Assembly (NCBI RefSeq): GCF_000718515.1
Contig: NZ_JNZS01000014.1
Span: 88,721 to 152,720 of the forward strand
Reading direction: 5' to 3'
From: Micromonospora parva
GTDB lineage: Bacteria; Actinomycetota; Actinomycetes; Mycobacteriales; Micromonosporaceae
DNA: 64,000 bases
Part shown: positions 41,382 through 51,200 of the stretch, piece by piece
Position numbering within the stretch: the stretch's first letter is position 1
How the letters are laid out: the number at the start of each line of letters is the position of its first letter
The notes under the pieces: generated by a model
The model's database searches: none
What the model saw: only the letters and a program-made list of their open reading frames with translations
Told to the model about the DNA's origin: nothing
Made by a program: the position numbers and the translations under genes

Positions 41382-43859
41382 ATGATCAGCAGTCGGAACA
41401 TCGGCGTGGTGGCGGCGGTGGCCACGCTGCTGGCCGCCGCACCGCTGTCGGCCATCTTCCAGGGCTGGACGTGGTTGATCGAGTCCATCATCGCGGTCGC
41501 CGTGGTGGCCGGGGTGGCCGCGCTGACCCGACTCGTCCGGGCACCGCTGTGGGGTCAGGTGCTGGGCATGCTGGCCGGCCTGATGCTTGCCCTGACCTGG
41601 TTGTTCCCCAGCGGCGAGGAGCTGCTCGCGATCCTGCCGACCCCGGGCACATTCGCGTACTTCGGTGACCTGCTCGCCGGCTCCATGCAGGACATGCGTT
41701 CGTACGGGGTCGAGGTCCCGGACACTGACCCGCTGCTGTTCATCGCCGTCCTCGGCGTCGGTGCGGTCGCCGTGCTGGTGGACGTGCTGGCCGTGGGGTT
41801 GCGTCGGCCCGCCCTGGCCGGGCTGCCGATGCTCGCCATCTACTCGGTGCCGGTCGCCGTCTACGTCGACAGCGTCCCCGCGGTGCCGTTCGTGGTGGGC
41901 GCCGCCGGTTACCTCTGGCTGCTGGTCACCGACAACGTCGACCGCGTACGCCGCTTCGGGCGGCGGTTCACCGGTGACGGCCGCGACGTCGACGTGTGGG
42001 AGGCCTCCCCGCTGGCGTCCGCCGGCCGCCGGCTCGCGGCGGTCGGGGTGGCCCTGGCGGTGCTGCTGCCGTTGGCGGTGCCCGGCATGACCGGCGGGCT
42101 GCTCGACTCGCTCAGCCGAGGGTCGGGCAACGGCACCGGGAACGGGGGCGGCTCGGGTGGCACGTCGGGTCGGATCGACCTGTTCGCCTCGCTCGCCGGC
42201 CAGCTCAACCAGTCCCAGGTAGCCGACCTGGTGAAGGTGAAGACGTCCGAGCAGAACCCGTTCTACCTGCGCTACGCGGTCGCCGACGAGCTGCGCCCCA
42301 GCGGTTTCCAGGCGCGCAACCCCAGCGGCCGGTCGGTGAACCGGGACCTGCCGAACCCGGCCGAGAGGGCCGGCCCAGGCGTGCAGCAGGCCACCTACCA
42401 GGCGACGGTCGAGGTCACCAAGAGCCTCAGCATGTCGCTGATGCCGGTGTACGCCGAGCCGACCCGCACCGACGACCTCAGCGACAACTGGCTCTACGAC
42501 ACCAACCAGCAGGTGGTCTTCTCCAACCGGGAGAACTCCCGGGGCCGGAAGTACTCCTTCGACTACGTCCGCTCGACCTTCACGCAGGCGGCGTTGCGGG
42601 CCGCGCAGCCACTGCCGGCCGACCATCCCGTACGCCGTCAGATGACCGCCACCCCCGCGCCGGTGCCCGAGGTGGAGGAGCTGGTCAAGGGGTTGATCCA
42701 GGGCAAGCGCACGGACTACGACCGGGTGTTGGCGATCTACCAGCACTTCTCGGCGGACAACGGGTTCAGCTACCGGTTGAGCACCGAGAGCGGCAGCAGC
42801 GGTCAGGACATCGTCAACTTCCTGACCAACAAGGTCGGCTACTGCCAGCAGTACGCCGCCGCGATGGCCTGGCTGGTCCGCTCGGCCGGCATCCCGGCCC
42901 GGGTCGCGTTCGGGTTCACCAACGGCAGCAAGCGCGACGGTGACACCTACACGCTGACCAACCTCAATCTGCACGCCTGGACCGAGGTCTACTTCGACGG
43001 GGCCGGTTGGGTGCCGTTCGACGCCACCCCGGCGTACGGGGTGCCCGGCGCGACCCGGTCGCCCTGGGCGCCGGACAACGACGCACCGGAGACGCCCAGC
43101 CCGGACACTGAGGTCCCGACCACACCGACGGACCCGGGAGCCTCGGCCGGGCCCTCCAGCCCGGACAACGCCGACCGGGAAACCGACGAGGGGTTCGCAG
43201 CCGGTGGGACGACGCCGGACGAGCAGCCACCGGTCTGGCCCTGGTGGGCGGCGGGCCTGGTGGCACTGCTGGCGCTGCTCGCGGTGCCGGCACTGCGCCG
43301 GTTGGCGCTACGCCGCCGACGGGGTGGCCGCGAGGTGCGCGCGGCGGTGGCCTCCGCCAGTGTCGACGGCGACAGCAAGCCGGGGGCGCGACCGGTGGTG
43401 GTCAGTGTGGACGCCAGCCGGGCCCGCGCGGACGCGCACGCCGCCTGGGCGGAGCTGCTCGACACGCTGGTGGACTTCCGGGTCCCGGTTGATCCGACCG
43501 AGACGCCCCGGGCGACCGCGGACCGACTTGTCCGGGACGCTCTGGACGACGACGACGACGAGGCGATCGGGTCGGCGCGGCTGCTCGGCCGGGCGGAGGA
43601 GCGGGCCCGCTACGCGCGGGATCCGCTGACCGGTGAGCGGTTGTTGCCGGCGCTCCGCGCGGTCCGTGCGGCGCTCGCCACCCGGGCGGACCGACGGACC
43701 CGCCTGCTCGCCACGGTGCTGCCGCCCTCGGTGTTGCTGCGCTGGCGTACCACCCTGGCGGACAGGTCCGGCCGGATGGTGGCGTTCACCGGGCGGGCCC
43801 GGTACCGCCTGCTGCGGTGGAACCCTCGACGGATGCTGGCCGACCGGGCAGCTCGCTGA
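41382..43859 (+). CDS. DUF3488/transglutaminase-like membrane protein
   Basis: An 825 aa membrane protein. Five or six hydrophobic segments occupy residues 1-220. An external part contains a transglutaminase core with catalytic triad Cys488 (VGYCQQYAAAMAWL), His531 (LNLHAWTEVYFDG) and Asp547 (VPFDATPAYG). A Pro/Thr/Ser/Asp-rich linker leads to another membrane segment near residue 627 (WPWWAAGLVALLALLAVPAL) and a cytoplasmic C-terminal domain. It is the third gene of the moxR operon, 16 nt after DUF58. The reaction could be cross-linking, deamidation or proteolysis. Confidence 0.88.
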   Translation: MISSRNIGVVAAVATLLAAAPLSAIFQGWTWLIESIIAVAVVAGVAALTRLVRAPLWGQVLGMLAGLMLALTWLFPSGEELLAILPTPGTFAYFGDLLAGSMQDMRSYGVEVPDTDPLLFIAVLGVGAVAVLVDVLAVGLRRPALAGLPMLAIYSVPVAVYVDSVPAVPFVVGAAGYLWLLVTDNVDRVRRFGRRFTGDGRDVDVWEASPLASAGRRLAAVGVALAVLLPLAVPGMTGGLLDSLSRGSGNGTGNGGGSGGTSGRIDLFASLAGQLNQSQVADLVKVKTSEQNPFYLRYAVADELRPSGFQARNPSGRSVNRDLPNPAERAGPGVQQATYQATVEVTKSLSMSLMPVYAEPTRTDDLSDNWLYDTNQQVVFSNRENSRGRKYSFDYVRSTFTQAALRAAQPLPADHPVRRQMTATPAPVPEVEELVKGLIQGKRTDYDRVLAIYQHFSADNGFSYRLSTESGSSGQDIVNFLTNKVGYCQQYAAAMAWLVRSAGIPARVAFGFTNGSKRDGDTYTLTNLNLHAWTEVYFDGAGWVPFDATPAYGVPGATRSPWAPDNDAPETPSPDTEVPTTPTDPGASAGPSSPDNADRETDEGFAAGGTTPDEQPPVWPWWAAGLVALLALLAVPALRRLALRRRRGGREVRAAVASASVDGDSKPGARPVVVSVDASRARADAHAAWAELLDTLVDFRVPVDPTETPRATADRLVRDALDDDDDEAIGSARLLGRAEERARYARDPLTGERLLPALRAVRAALATRADRRTRLLATVLPPSVLLRWRTTLADRSGRMVAFTGRARYRLLRWNPRRMLADRAAR

Positions 43860-43895
43860 CCGGGCAGTTCCCCGACTCGCTGACAGGGCAGTTCC
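43851..43895 (+). repeat. Two-copy 21 bp near-repeat at the transglutaminase 3' end
   Basis: 43851-43871 and 43875-43895 differ at two positions (core CTCGCTGAC, then CGGGCAGTTCC or AGGGCAGTTCC), period 24 bp. The first copy contains the transglutaminase stop codon. It looks like a small duplication. Confidence 0.6.
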
Positions 43896-44161
43896 AGATC
43901 CGGGGCGGCGGCCACCACCGCCGCCCCCCTGTCTGCCCGCCTAAGGTGCCGCCACCCAAGATCGTGCCCGATCCAGGAAAGAGGCCCCTCCCTGGCGCAC
44001 GATGCCACTCCATCCGGGATCGAGCACGATCATGCGGAAAGGTGGTCCTGCGGAGAGTGATCAGCGGGGAAGAAGGGCGCGCGGATACGACGGAGGTCGC
44101 CGGGGGCCTGCCCGGCGACCGCTCGTCGCGGCGTACGGCCCGCCTCAGCGGCGGGACCGGC
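43860..44161. other. Convergent spacer, transglutaminase / DUF3040
   Basis: About 300 bp between convergent stops. It contains the short duplication at 43851-43895 and the long inverted repeat at 43960-44031. No gene is supported; an open minus-strand frame across it looks like a shadow. Confidence 0.6.
43960..44031. repeat. 19 bp imperfect inverted repeat with 34 bp loop
   Basis: GATCGTGCCCGATCCAGGA (43960-43978) pairs with TCCGGGATCGAGCACGATC (44013-44031), 17 of 19 positions complementary. The loop contains a third GCACGAT copy at 43997-44003. It sits between convergent genes, a position shared with repeat copy 2 at 35632, but is a different sequence. It may be an RNA hairpin terminator or another dispersed element. 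Confidence 0.65.
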
Positions 44162-44560
44162 TCAGCGGTGCCCCTCCGGGCGCTGCCGCCACCTGTCCTC
44201 CATGCGGTCCAGGATCGACGACCGGCGACCGGATCGGCCACCGCGCGGACGACGGCGACTCGTCGTGCCGCCCACCACGTGCAGGTCGGGTGACTGCGCC
44301 CGCCGGTGCGACTGCACCGCGAACGCGGCCGACGCCAGCATGACGACAAAGCCCGCCACCGCCAGTGGTGGAGTCTTGATCACCGCGCCATAGACCAGTA
44401 GAGCCAAGCCAGCGATGATGACGCCGGCGGCGACGAGCAGGCGACGCCGCGCATGGAAGCGCGGATCGCTGGCGCGCACGGCCGAGGCGAATTTGGGGTC
44501 CTCGGCAAGCGACCGCTCGATCTGCTCGAACAGCCGCTGCTCGTGCTCCGAGAGCGGCAC
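44162..44560 (-). CDS. DUF3040 membrane protein
   Basis: A 132 aa protein of the actinobacterial DUF3040 family. The N-terminus MPLSEHEQRLFEQIERSLAE, followed by DPKFASAVR, is the family signature. Two hydrophobic segments follow (about residues 42-62 and 67-85), then a basic Arg/Gly-rich C-terminus. DUF3040 genes are often near the division cluster in actinobacteria; here it lies 12 kb away, downstream of dinB. Function unknown. The ATG has a GGGGAGGAGTGCC ribosome site. Confidence 0.88.
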   Translation of the reverse strand: MPLSEHEQRLFEQIERSLAEDPKFASAVRASDPRFHARRRLLVAAGVIIAGLALLVYGAVIKTPPLAVAGFVVMLASAAFAVQSHRRAQSPDLHVVGGTTSRRRPRGGRSGRRSSILDRMEDRWRQRPEGHR

Positions 44561-44676
44561 GGCACTCCTCCCCGGTCACGTTGGTCGGGCCCACTCGGGC
44601 CGACAGACCGTGGCAGCCATCCGGCTGCTTACCCGCAAGTCTACGAGGGGGGTCGCGCGTCGGAAAGCGGGACGAC

Positions 44677-45936
44677 CTATGGGCGGGGTGGATTTTCGTT
44701 TCGACGGGGATCACGGTCGCCCATCAGACTGGCCGGACCTATGACGGACCGCCCGAAACGGGCAGCGGCGGCGTCCGCGGCAGCTTCCGCCTCGCGCCAG
44801 CCGCGCTCGGGGGCGCCGAGGGTGAGTTGCCGGGGAGCGCCCTTCGCCGGGGCGAGTCCTTCCACCCGGACACCGACGAGTCGGATCCGCTCGCCCGGGT
44901 CCAGGGCGGTGTAGAGCGCCCAGACCGTGTCGAACATCTCACGGGCGGTGTCGGTGGGCACGTCGAGGGTGCGAGATCGGCTGACGGTGCGGAAGTCGGC
45001 CAGCCGGACCTTGAGCGAGACGGTGCGCCCCACCTGGCCGGAGCCGCGTAACCGGACGCCGACCTTAGCGCTGAGCGCGAGCAACGCGCGGCGGATCTCC
45101 AACGGGTCGGCCACGTCGACGTCGAAGGTCACCTCGGCGCCGATCGACTTGTCGACGTGCTCGGGGCTGACCCCGCGCGGGTCGCGACCCCAGGCCAGCT
45201 CATGCAGGTGCGACGCCGAGGCGGCACCGACGGCTCGACGGAGCATGCCCACCGGCGCCTCGGCGAGGTCGCCGACGGTGGCCAGGCCGAGCTTGCGCAG
45301 CGCCTCGGCGGCCCGCTCCCCCACCCCCCACAGGGCGTCCACCGGCAACGGGTGCAGGAAGTCGAGCACCTGCCCCGGAGGCACGACCAGCAGGCCGTCC
45401 GGCTTGGCCCGGGTGGAACCCAGCTTGGCCACGAACTTGGTCGGCGCCACCCCGACCGAGCAGGTCAGCGCCTGCTCGTCGGCGACCCGGCGACGGATCA
45501 GCCGGGCGATGGTGGCCGGCGAACCGAATAGCCGCCGGGCGCCGGTCACGTCGAGGAACGCCTCGTCGAGGGAGAGCGGCTCGACCAGCGGCGTGACGTC
45601 CCGGAAGATCTGCATGACGGCCCGGGAGGCGGCCGAGTACGCGGAGAAGTCCGGTGGCAGGTACACCGCGTGCGGGCAGCGGGCCCGGGCCTGGCTGGTC
45701 GGCATCGCGCTGCGTACGCCGTACCGGCGGGCCTCGTAACTGGCCGAGCTGACCACGCCGCGCGGGCCGACGCCGCCGACGATCACCGGCCGGCCACGCA
45801 GCTCGGGGCGGCGGCGCACCTCGACCGCGGCGAAGAAGGCGTCCATGTCGACGTGCAGGATCGGGCTGGCGGAGTCGTCGGCGTCCGGCCCGAAGCGCGG
45901 ATCGTCGCCCCGGGGCAACGACTGACTGCGGCCCAT
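44677..45936 (-). CDS. dinB: Y-family DNA polymerase IV
   Basis: A 419 aa translesion polymerase. Catalytic acids are in ILHVDMDAFFAAVE and SLDEAFLDVTG; YEARRYGVRSAMPTSQA is the finger region; CSVGVAPTKFVAKLGSTRAK, WGVGERAAEALRKLG (helix-hairpin-helix) and a little-finger domain follow. The C-terminus lacks a clear QLxLF beta-clamp motif; QLTLGAPERG is the nearest match. It inserts nucleotides opposite damaged bases with low fidelity. A TAACCT hexamer 6 nt before the ATG suggests a leaderless message; I see no LexA box at this gene. Confidence 0.93.
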   Translation of the reverse strand: MGRSQSLPRGDDPRFGPDADDSASPILHVDMDAFFAAVEVRRRPELRGRPVIVGGVGPRGVVSSASYEARRYGVRSAMPTSQARARCPHAVYLPPDFSAYSAASRAVMQIFRDVTPLVEPLSLDEAFLDVTGARRLFGSPATIARLIRRRVADEQALTCSVGVAPTKFVAKLGSTRAKPDGLLVVPPGQVLDFLHPLPVDALWGVGERAAEALRKLGLATVGDLAEAPVGMLRRAVGAASASHLHELAWGRDPRGVSPEHVDKSIGAEVTFDVDVADPLEIRRALLALSAKVGVRLRGSGQVGRTVSLKVRLADFRTVSRSRTLDVPTDTAREMFDTVWALYTALDPGERIRLVGVRVEGLAPAKGAPRQLTLGAPERGWREAEAAADAAAARFGRSVIGPASLMGDRDPRRNENPPRP

Positions 45937-45942
45937 CCCGGC

Positions 45943-45948
45943 AGGTTA
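45943..45948 (-). promoter_or_regulatory. Putative -10 of a leaderless dinB promoter
   Basis: TAACCT on the minus strand, then 6 nt, then the dinB ATG. Supports ATG at 45936 as the true start. No clear -35. Confidence 0.4.
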
Positions 45949-45998
45949 ACCCGGGGGTACGACACCACCATCGGCCAGTGGGCCGAACCGCCCCCGGG

Positions 45999-47171
45999 TC
46001 AGCCCCGGACGACCAGCAACGGCACTGTCAGCTCGGCGGCGGTGTCCGACCCGTGGTAGGCCACCAACTTCGACGCCATCGGCCGCTCGGTACGGCTGGC
46101 CATGACCGCGTACGTGTCGTTGCAGGTCACCACCACGTCGCCGACGCGGCCCAGGTGTTCCTCGGGCACCGGCCCGAACCAGCCGGTGGCCACCACCTCG
46201 TCGCGGGTGCGTACCCGGGCCGTGGCGCCCAGCACCGCCGACCAGGCGGCCAGCACGTCCTCGGTCGCGCCCGGCTCGGTGTGCAGGTAGCGGACCCGGG
46301 CCTCGCCGGCCACCAGCCGCACACCGGCCCGCAGCCGCGGATCGGTGTCCAGGTCGAAGCGGTGCGCGGCGGGAATGTCGAGCTGACCGTGGTCGGCGGT
46401 GACCAGCAGCGCCGCGTCCGGGGGCAGCCCGTCGACCAGCCGGGCGAGCAGGGCGTCCACCTCGGCGGCGGCGACCCGCCAGGGCTCCGAGTCGACGCCG
46501 TAGACGTGGCCGTACCGGTCCAGGTCGGCGTGGTAACCGGAGACCAGGGCCGGCCCGGAGCCGGCGGCCAGCGCGGCCAGCATGGCGGCGGCCACCGCGT
46601 CTCCGCCGGCGGCGCCCCGGAAGTCGCCACCCCGGTTGGCGGCGACTGTCAACCCGCTGCCGCCGAACTCCGGCCGACTCACCACTGTCGTCGTCACCCC
46701 GGCGGCGCGGGCCCGCTCCAACTGGGTGGGCACCGGCTGCCAGCGCAGCGGCGACGGATCGGCGGCCCAGTCCGTGTGGGTGAGCACCCGATCGGTGCCG
46801 GGCACCCGGACGGTGAAGCCGAGCACCCCGTGCGCGCCCGGCGCGACACCGGTGCCCAGCGACACCAGGCTGGTCGGGGTGGTGGACGGGAAACCGGCGA
46901 TCAGCGGGCGGGCCACCGTCGCGGCGAGCCCGGCGAGCGTCGGCGCGTACGGCGCCGCGGTCGGCAGCTGGTACCAGCCGAGCCCGTCGACCAGCAGTAC
47001 GGCGATCCGGCGTACCCCGGCCAACGAGGGCACCAGCCCGAGCGGGTCGGTCGAGCCGGGCACCCCCAGCACTGCCAGCGCGCTGGGCAGCACGTCGGCG
47101 AGCCGGCCGCCGCCGTGCTGCGGCCCGAGGATCGCCAGCGGCGCCGGCACGTCACCGGCCTCGGCGGTCAT
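45999..47171 (-). CDS. Alkaline-phosphatase-superfamily phosphodiesterase / nucleotide pyrophosphatase
   Basis: A 390 aa protein of the type I phosphodiesterase/nucleotide pyrophosphatase family. The metal site Asp is in AVLLVDGLGWYQLP; the nucleophile Thr is probably in FPSTTPTSLVSLGTGV; VSGYHADLDRYGHVYG and LLVTADHGQLDIPAAHRFD supply further metal ligands. No signal peptide is evident, so it is probably cytoplasmic. Substrate unknown. The ATG overlaps the methyltransferase stop (ATGA), so the two genes form an operon. Confidence 0.85.
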   Translation of the reverse strand: MTAEAGDVPAPLAILGPQHGGGRLADVLPSALAVLGVPGSTDPLGLVPSLAGVRRIAVLLVDGLGWYQLPTAAPYAPTLAGLAATVARPLIAGFPSTTPTSLVSLGTGVAPGAHGVLGFTVRVPGTDRVLTHTDWAADPSPLRWQPVPTQLERARAAGVTTTVVSRPEFGGSGLTVAANRGGDFRGAAGGDAVAAAMLAALAAGSGPALVSGYHADLDRYGHVYGVDSEPWRVAAAEVDALLARLVDGLPPDAALLVTADHGQLDIPAAHRFDLDTDPRLRAGVRLVAGEARVRYLHTEPGATEDVLAAWSAVLGATARVRTRDEVVATGWFGPVPEEHLGRVGDVVVTCNDTYAVMASRTERPMASKLVAYHGSDTAAELTVPLLVVRG

Positions 47172-47917
47172 GCCGGGCGGCGGGCGAACAGGTGCAGTTG
47201 GGCGGCCAGATCCCGGTACGGCGACTGGGCGGCCAGCGCACGTTCCAGCTCGACCAGGGCTGCGGGCTGCCCGTCGGCGACAGCGGCCGGCAGCAGGTCG
47301 GCCAGCACGCGTACCCCATGGATCTCCTCGACCACCAGCCCGGCGGCGCCGAGCAGCGCGGCGGCGCCCGGGGCGTCGTAGCGTCGGCGCAGCGTGTCGC
47401 GCGGCCCCGCGGTGCCGGCCGGATCGGCGGCCACCGCGGTGGCGACGTCCAGGTGCCCGTTCATCGCCCGGCCCAGCACGGCGGCGGCCCGGCCGGCCAC
47501 CAGCACACTGGCCGCGCCACCCGGGCGCAGCGCGCTGGCCAGCGCGGCCACCACCGGCGTCGGGTCGTCGACCACCTCCAGTACGGCGTGGCAGAGCACC
47601 AGATCGACGCCGGCCGGCTCGACCAGCCCGGCGAGGGCGTCGCCGTCGCCCTGCACGGCGACGATCCGGTCGGCCACCCCGGCCTCGGCGGCGCGGCGGG
47701 TGAGCGCGGCGAGCGCGTCGGGGCTGGCGTCGACGACGGTGACCCGATGCCCGGCGCGGGCCAGCGGAACGGCGAAACCGCCGGTGCCGCCGCCCACGTC
47801 CAGCACGGTGAGCTCGGCGTCGCCGCGCCGGTCCAGCTCGGCGCGGAGCACCGACCAGATCACGGCGGTGCGGGGTGTCAGCGGCGGCTCGGCGAACCGG
47901 CCTCGGGTCTGCTCCAC
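47168..47917 (-). CDS. Class I SAM-dependent methyltransferase
   Basis: A 249 aa Rossmann-fold methyltransferase. SAM-binding motif I is LTVLDVGGGTGGFAVPLARA, motif II VTVVDASPDALAAL, then VDLVLCHAVLEVVDDP, where the LCHAVLEV pattern resembles CmoM/UbiE-like enzymes that act on small molecules or tRNA. Two starts are possible: GTG at 47935 (255 aa) or GTG at 47917. I prefer 47917 because a TAGGCT -10-like hexamer ends 7 nt before it. Substrate unknown. It is coupled to the phosphodiesterase gene. Confidence 0.83.
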   Translation of the reverse strand: MEQTRGRFAEPPLTPRTAVIWSVLRAELDRRGDAELTVLDVGGGTGGFAVPLARAGHRVTVVDASPDALAALTRRAAEAGVADRIVAVQGDGDALAGLVEPAGVDLVLCHAVLEVVDDPTPVVAALASALRPGGAASVLVAGRAAAVLGRAMNGHLDVATAVAADPAGTAGPRDTLRRRYDAPGAAALLGAAGLVVEEIHGVRVLADLLPAAVADGQPAALVELERALAAQSPYRDLAAQLHLFARRPA

Positions 47918-47924
47918 CCGGCCG

Positions 47925-47930
47925 AGCCTA
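47925..47930 (-). promoter_or_regulatory. Putative -10 of a leaderless methyltransferase promoter
   Basis: TAGGCT on the minus strand, 7 nt before GTG at 47917 and just after the hairpin at 47954-47985. This gives a plausible end of one transcript and start of the next. Confidence 0.4.
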
Positions 47931-47953
47931 GTCACCCGGCCCGGTGGTGGCGC

Positions 47954-47985
47954 GGGCGTGTGGTGGGTGCGCCCACCACACGCCC
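47954..47985. terminator. Perfect 14 bp hairpin downstream of the 58 aa gene
   Basis: GGGCGTGTGGTGGG, loop TGCG, CCCACCACACGCCC: fourteen perfect pairs with a 4 nt loop. It lies 26 nt after the stop of the 58 aa gene and before a new promoter, so it likely ends that transcript, although there is no T-run. Confidence 0.6.
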
Positions 47986-48010
47986 GATCGGTGCGTGGTG
48001 CGGCGGGAGG

Positions 48011-48187
48011 TCAGGCCTCGGCACCCTCAGTCTCGTCCTCCGCCCGGGACCGGCGCTCGTTGGCCACCGGACCGTTGGTCACCTCGTACTCGCGGGGGTC
48101 GGCGAGGTGCGACGGCACCCAGCCGTTGCCCAGTCGGGTCCGCCGGGCGTTGGCGATTCCACCGGTGTACGCGTGATTTCCCGTCAC
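48011..48187 (-). CDS. 58 aa hydrophilic protein
   Basis: A short gene with GTG start at 48187 and ribosome site AGGGGGA about 7 nt upstream. The peptide starts MTGNHAYTGGIANARRTRLG, continues NGWVPSHLADPREYEVTNGP and ends in an acidic tail EDETEGAEA. It has no membrane segment. Strong ribosome site, good codon bias and a perfect hairpin 26 nt after the stop support it as real. It lies alone between dnaE2 and the methyltransferase. I recognise no family. Confidence 0.65.
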   Translation of the reverse strand: MTGNHAYTGGIANARRTRLGNGWVPSHLADPREYEVTNGPVANERRSRAEDETEGAEA

Positions 48188-48280
48188 TGTCGTTCCCCCT
48201 CACGGATCACGGGCCGCTCTGCCCGCTCGCAACGAGTCTCCCGCTCGGCGGCTCGGGAAACCGTAATGTGGATCACTGGA

Positions 48281-51200
48281 TCAGCGGAAGTCACGGGACG
48301 CGGGGCTCACCGGCGGCTCGATGGCGTCCAGCCGGTCGGCGACCAGGTTGGTCACCCCCTCGTGCCGCTGCAACCGCCCCCGGACCACCAGCGCGGCGCT
48401 GGTGCGGGCCACCCGCCGGTAGCGCTGCCACAGCCCCGGCGAACAGGTGACGTTGAGCATCCCGGTCTCGTCCTCCAGGTTGAGGAAGGTGACCCCGCCC
48501 GCGGTCGCCGGGCGCTGCCGGTGGGTGACGATGCCACCGACCCGGATCCGTTGCCCCGGCTCCACCCGGCCGAGCCGGGCGATCGGCACCGCGCCGAGCA
48601 CGTCGAGTTGCCCCCGGATGAACCGGGCCGGATGGCTCTCCGGCGACAGCCCGGTGGCCCACACGTCGGCGACCAGCCGGTCCACCGCCTCCATTCCGGG
48701 CAGCGTGGGCGCCGCCGCGCCGGTCACCGTGCCGGGCAACCGACCCGGCCGGTCCTGGGCCGCCGCGCCGGCCGCCCACAGCGCCTCCCGCCGGGTCAGC
48801 CCGAAACAGGCGAAGGCGTCCGCGGTGGCCAGCGCCTCCAGCTGCGCGGCGGTGAGACCGAGCCGCCGGGCCAGATCCGGCATGTCACGGTACGGCCCAC
48901 CGGCGACCCGTTCGGCCTCGATCCGTTCGGCCACGTCGGCGCCGAGGGTCCGCACGCTGGACAGGCCGAGCCGGACGGCGGGGCCGCCCAGCCCCCAGGC
49001 GTGCGGCGGCTCCCCCGGCCCGCTGCCCCACCGGGTGTCCGGGGTGGACTCCAACACCGCCTTGGCCCCGCTGGCGTTGATGTCCGGACGGCGCACCTCC
49101 ACCCCGTGCCGGCGGGCGTCGTCGACCAGGGTCTGCGGCGAGTAGAAGCCCATCGGCTGGGCGTTGAGCAGCGCGGCCAGGAACGGCGCCGGGTGGTAGC
49201 GCTTGAGCCAGGAACTGGCGTACACCAGGTAGGCGAAGCTCATCGCGTGGCTCTCCGGGAAGCCGTAACTGGCGAACGCGGTGAGCTTGCGGTAGACGTC
49301 GTCGGCCAGCTCACCGGTGATGCCCCGCTCGGCCATCCCGGCGTAGAGCCGCTCGGCGATCCGGGTCATCCGCTCGACCGACCGTTTGGCGCCCATCGCC
49401 CGGCGCAACTGGTCGGCCTCGGCCGCGTCGAAGCCGGCCAGGTCGATGGCGAGCTGCATCAGCTGCTCCTGGAACAACGGCACACCCAGGGTCTTCTCCA
49501 GGGCGTTACGCATCAGCGGGTGCGCGAAGGTCACCGGCTCCTGACCGTTCTTGCGCCGGATGAACGGGTGCACCGAACCACCCTGGATCGGGCCGGGCCG
49601 GATCAGCGCCACCTCGACCACCAGGTCGTAGAACTCGCGGGGCTTGAGCCGGGGCAGGGTGGCCATCTGGGCGCGGCTCTCCACCTGGAACACCCCGACC
49701 GAGTCGGCCCGGCAGAGCATGTCGTAGACCTCCGGGTCGTCCAGGGTCATGTCACCCAGGTCGAGACTCTCGCCGATCATGTCGTAGCCGTAGTGCAGGG
49801 CGGAGAGCATGCCCAGGCCGAGCAGGTCGAACTTGACCAGGCCCACCGCCGCGCAGTCGTCCTTGTCCCACTGCAGGACGCTGCGCCCGGGCATCCGCCC
49901 CCACTCCACCGGGCAGACCTCGATCACCGGCCGGTCGCAGATCACCATGCCACCGGAGTGGATGCCCAGGTGCCGCGGGAACGTCTGCAACTCGTTGGCG
50001 TACTCCACCACCTGCTCGGGGATGTTCTCCACATCGACGGTGGCGACCGAGCCCCACCTGTCGATCTGCTTGCTCCAGGCGTCCTGCTGCCCCGGCGAGT
50101 AGCCGAAGGCCTTGGCCACGTCCCGCACCGCCGAGCGGGGCCGGTAGGAGATGACGTTGGCGACCTGGGCGGCGTGCTCCCGGCCGTAGCGGGTGTAGAC
50201 GTGCTGGATCACCTCCTCCCGACGGTCGGACTCGATGTCCACGTCGATGTCCGGTGGGCCGTCGCGTTCCGGGGCGAGGAACCGCTCGAAGAGCAGCCGG
50301 TGCCGCACCGCGTCCACATTGGTGATCCGCAAGGCGTAGCAGACCGCCGAGTTGGCCGCCGAGCCCCGGCCCTGGCAGTAGATGTCCTGGTCACGGCAGA
50401 ACCTGACGATGTCGTAGACCACCAGGAAGTAGCCGGGGAACCCCAGCTCCTCGATCATGTTCAGTTCGTGGTCGAGCTGCGCGTACGCCGCCGGGTGCGC
50501 CTGCGGCGGCCCGTAGCGTTCGTGCGCCCCGTCAGCGGTGAGCTTGCGCAGCCAGCTCATCTCGGTGTGCCCCGGTGGCACCGGGTACGCCGGCAGCTGC
50601 GGCGCGACCAGTTGCAGGTCGAAGGCCAACTCGGCGCCGAACTCGGCGGCCCGCGCCACCGCACCCGGGTACGCGGCGAACCGGGCCGCCATCTCCGCGC
50701 CGCTGCGCAGGTGGGCGGTCGCCGCCGCGGGCAGCCACCCGTCGATCTCGTCCAGACTGCGTCGGGCCCGCACCGCGGCGACGGTGGTGGCCAGCCGCCG
50801 CCGGCCAGGGCTGGCGTAGTGCACGTTGTTGCTGGCCACCGTCGGCAACCCGGCCGCCGCGGCCAGCTCGGCGAGCGCGTCGTTGCGGTCGGCGTCGACG
50901 GGGTGGCCGTGGTCGGTCAGCTCCACCGCCACCGTCTCCGCGCCGAAGAGCGCGGTCAGCCGGTCCAACTCGCGGGCCGCCGCGTCCACCCCCTCGGTGA
51001 GCAGCGCCCCCGGCACGTGCCCCTTGCGGCAGCCGGTCAGCACCAGCACGTGGTCCTTCAGCTCGGCGGCGACCTCTTCCAGCTCCCCGTAGACCGGGCG
51101 GCCCTTCTCCCCGCCGCGTAGCTGGGCGCGGGCGATGGTGGTCGCCAGCCGGGCGTACCCCTCGTGGCCGTGCGCGAGCACCAGCAGGTGCGCGCCCTGC

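Noticed and set aside
47192..51121. A 1309-codon open frame on the plus strand.
   Set aside because: It is antisense to dnaE2 and the methyltransferase, has shadow composition (His/Arg/Gly/Val-rich, no domain), and arises from high-GC codon bias.
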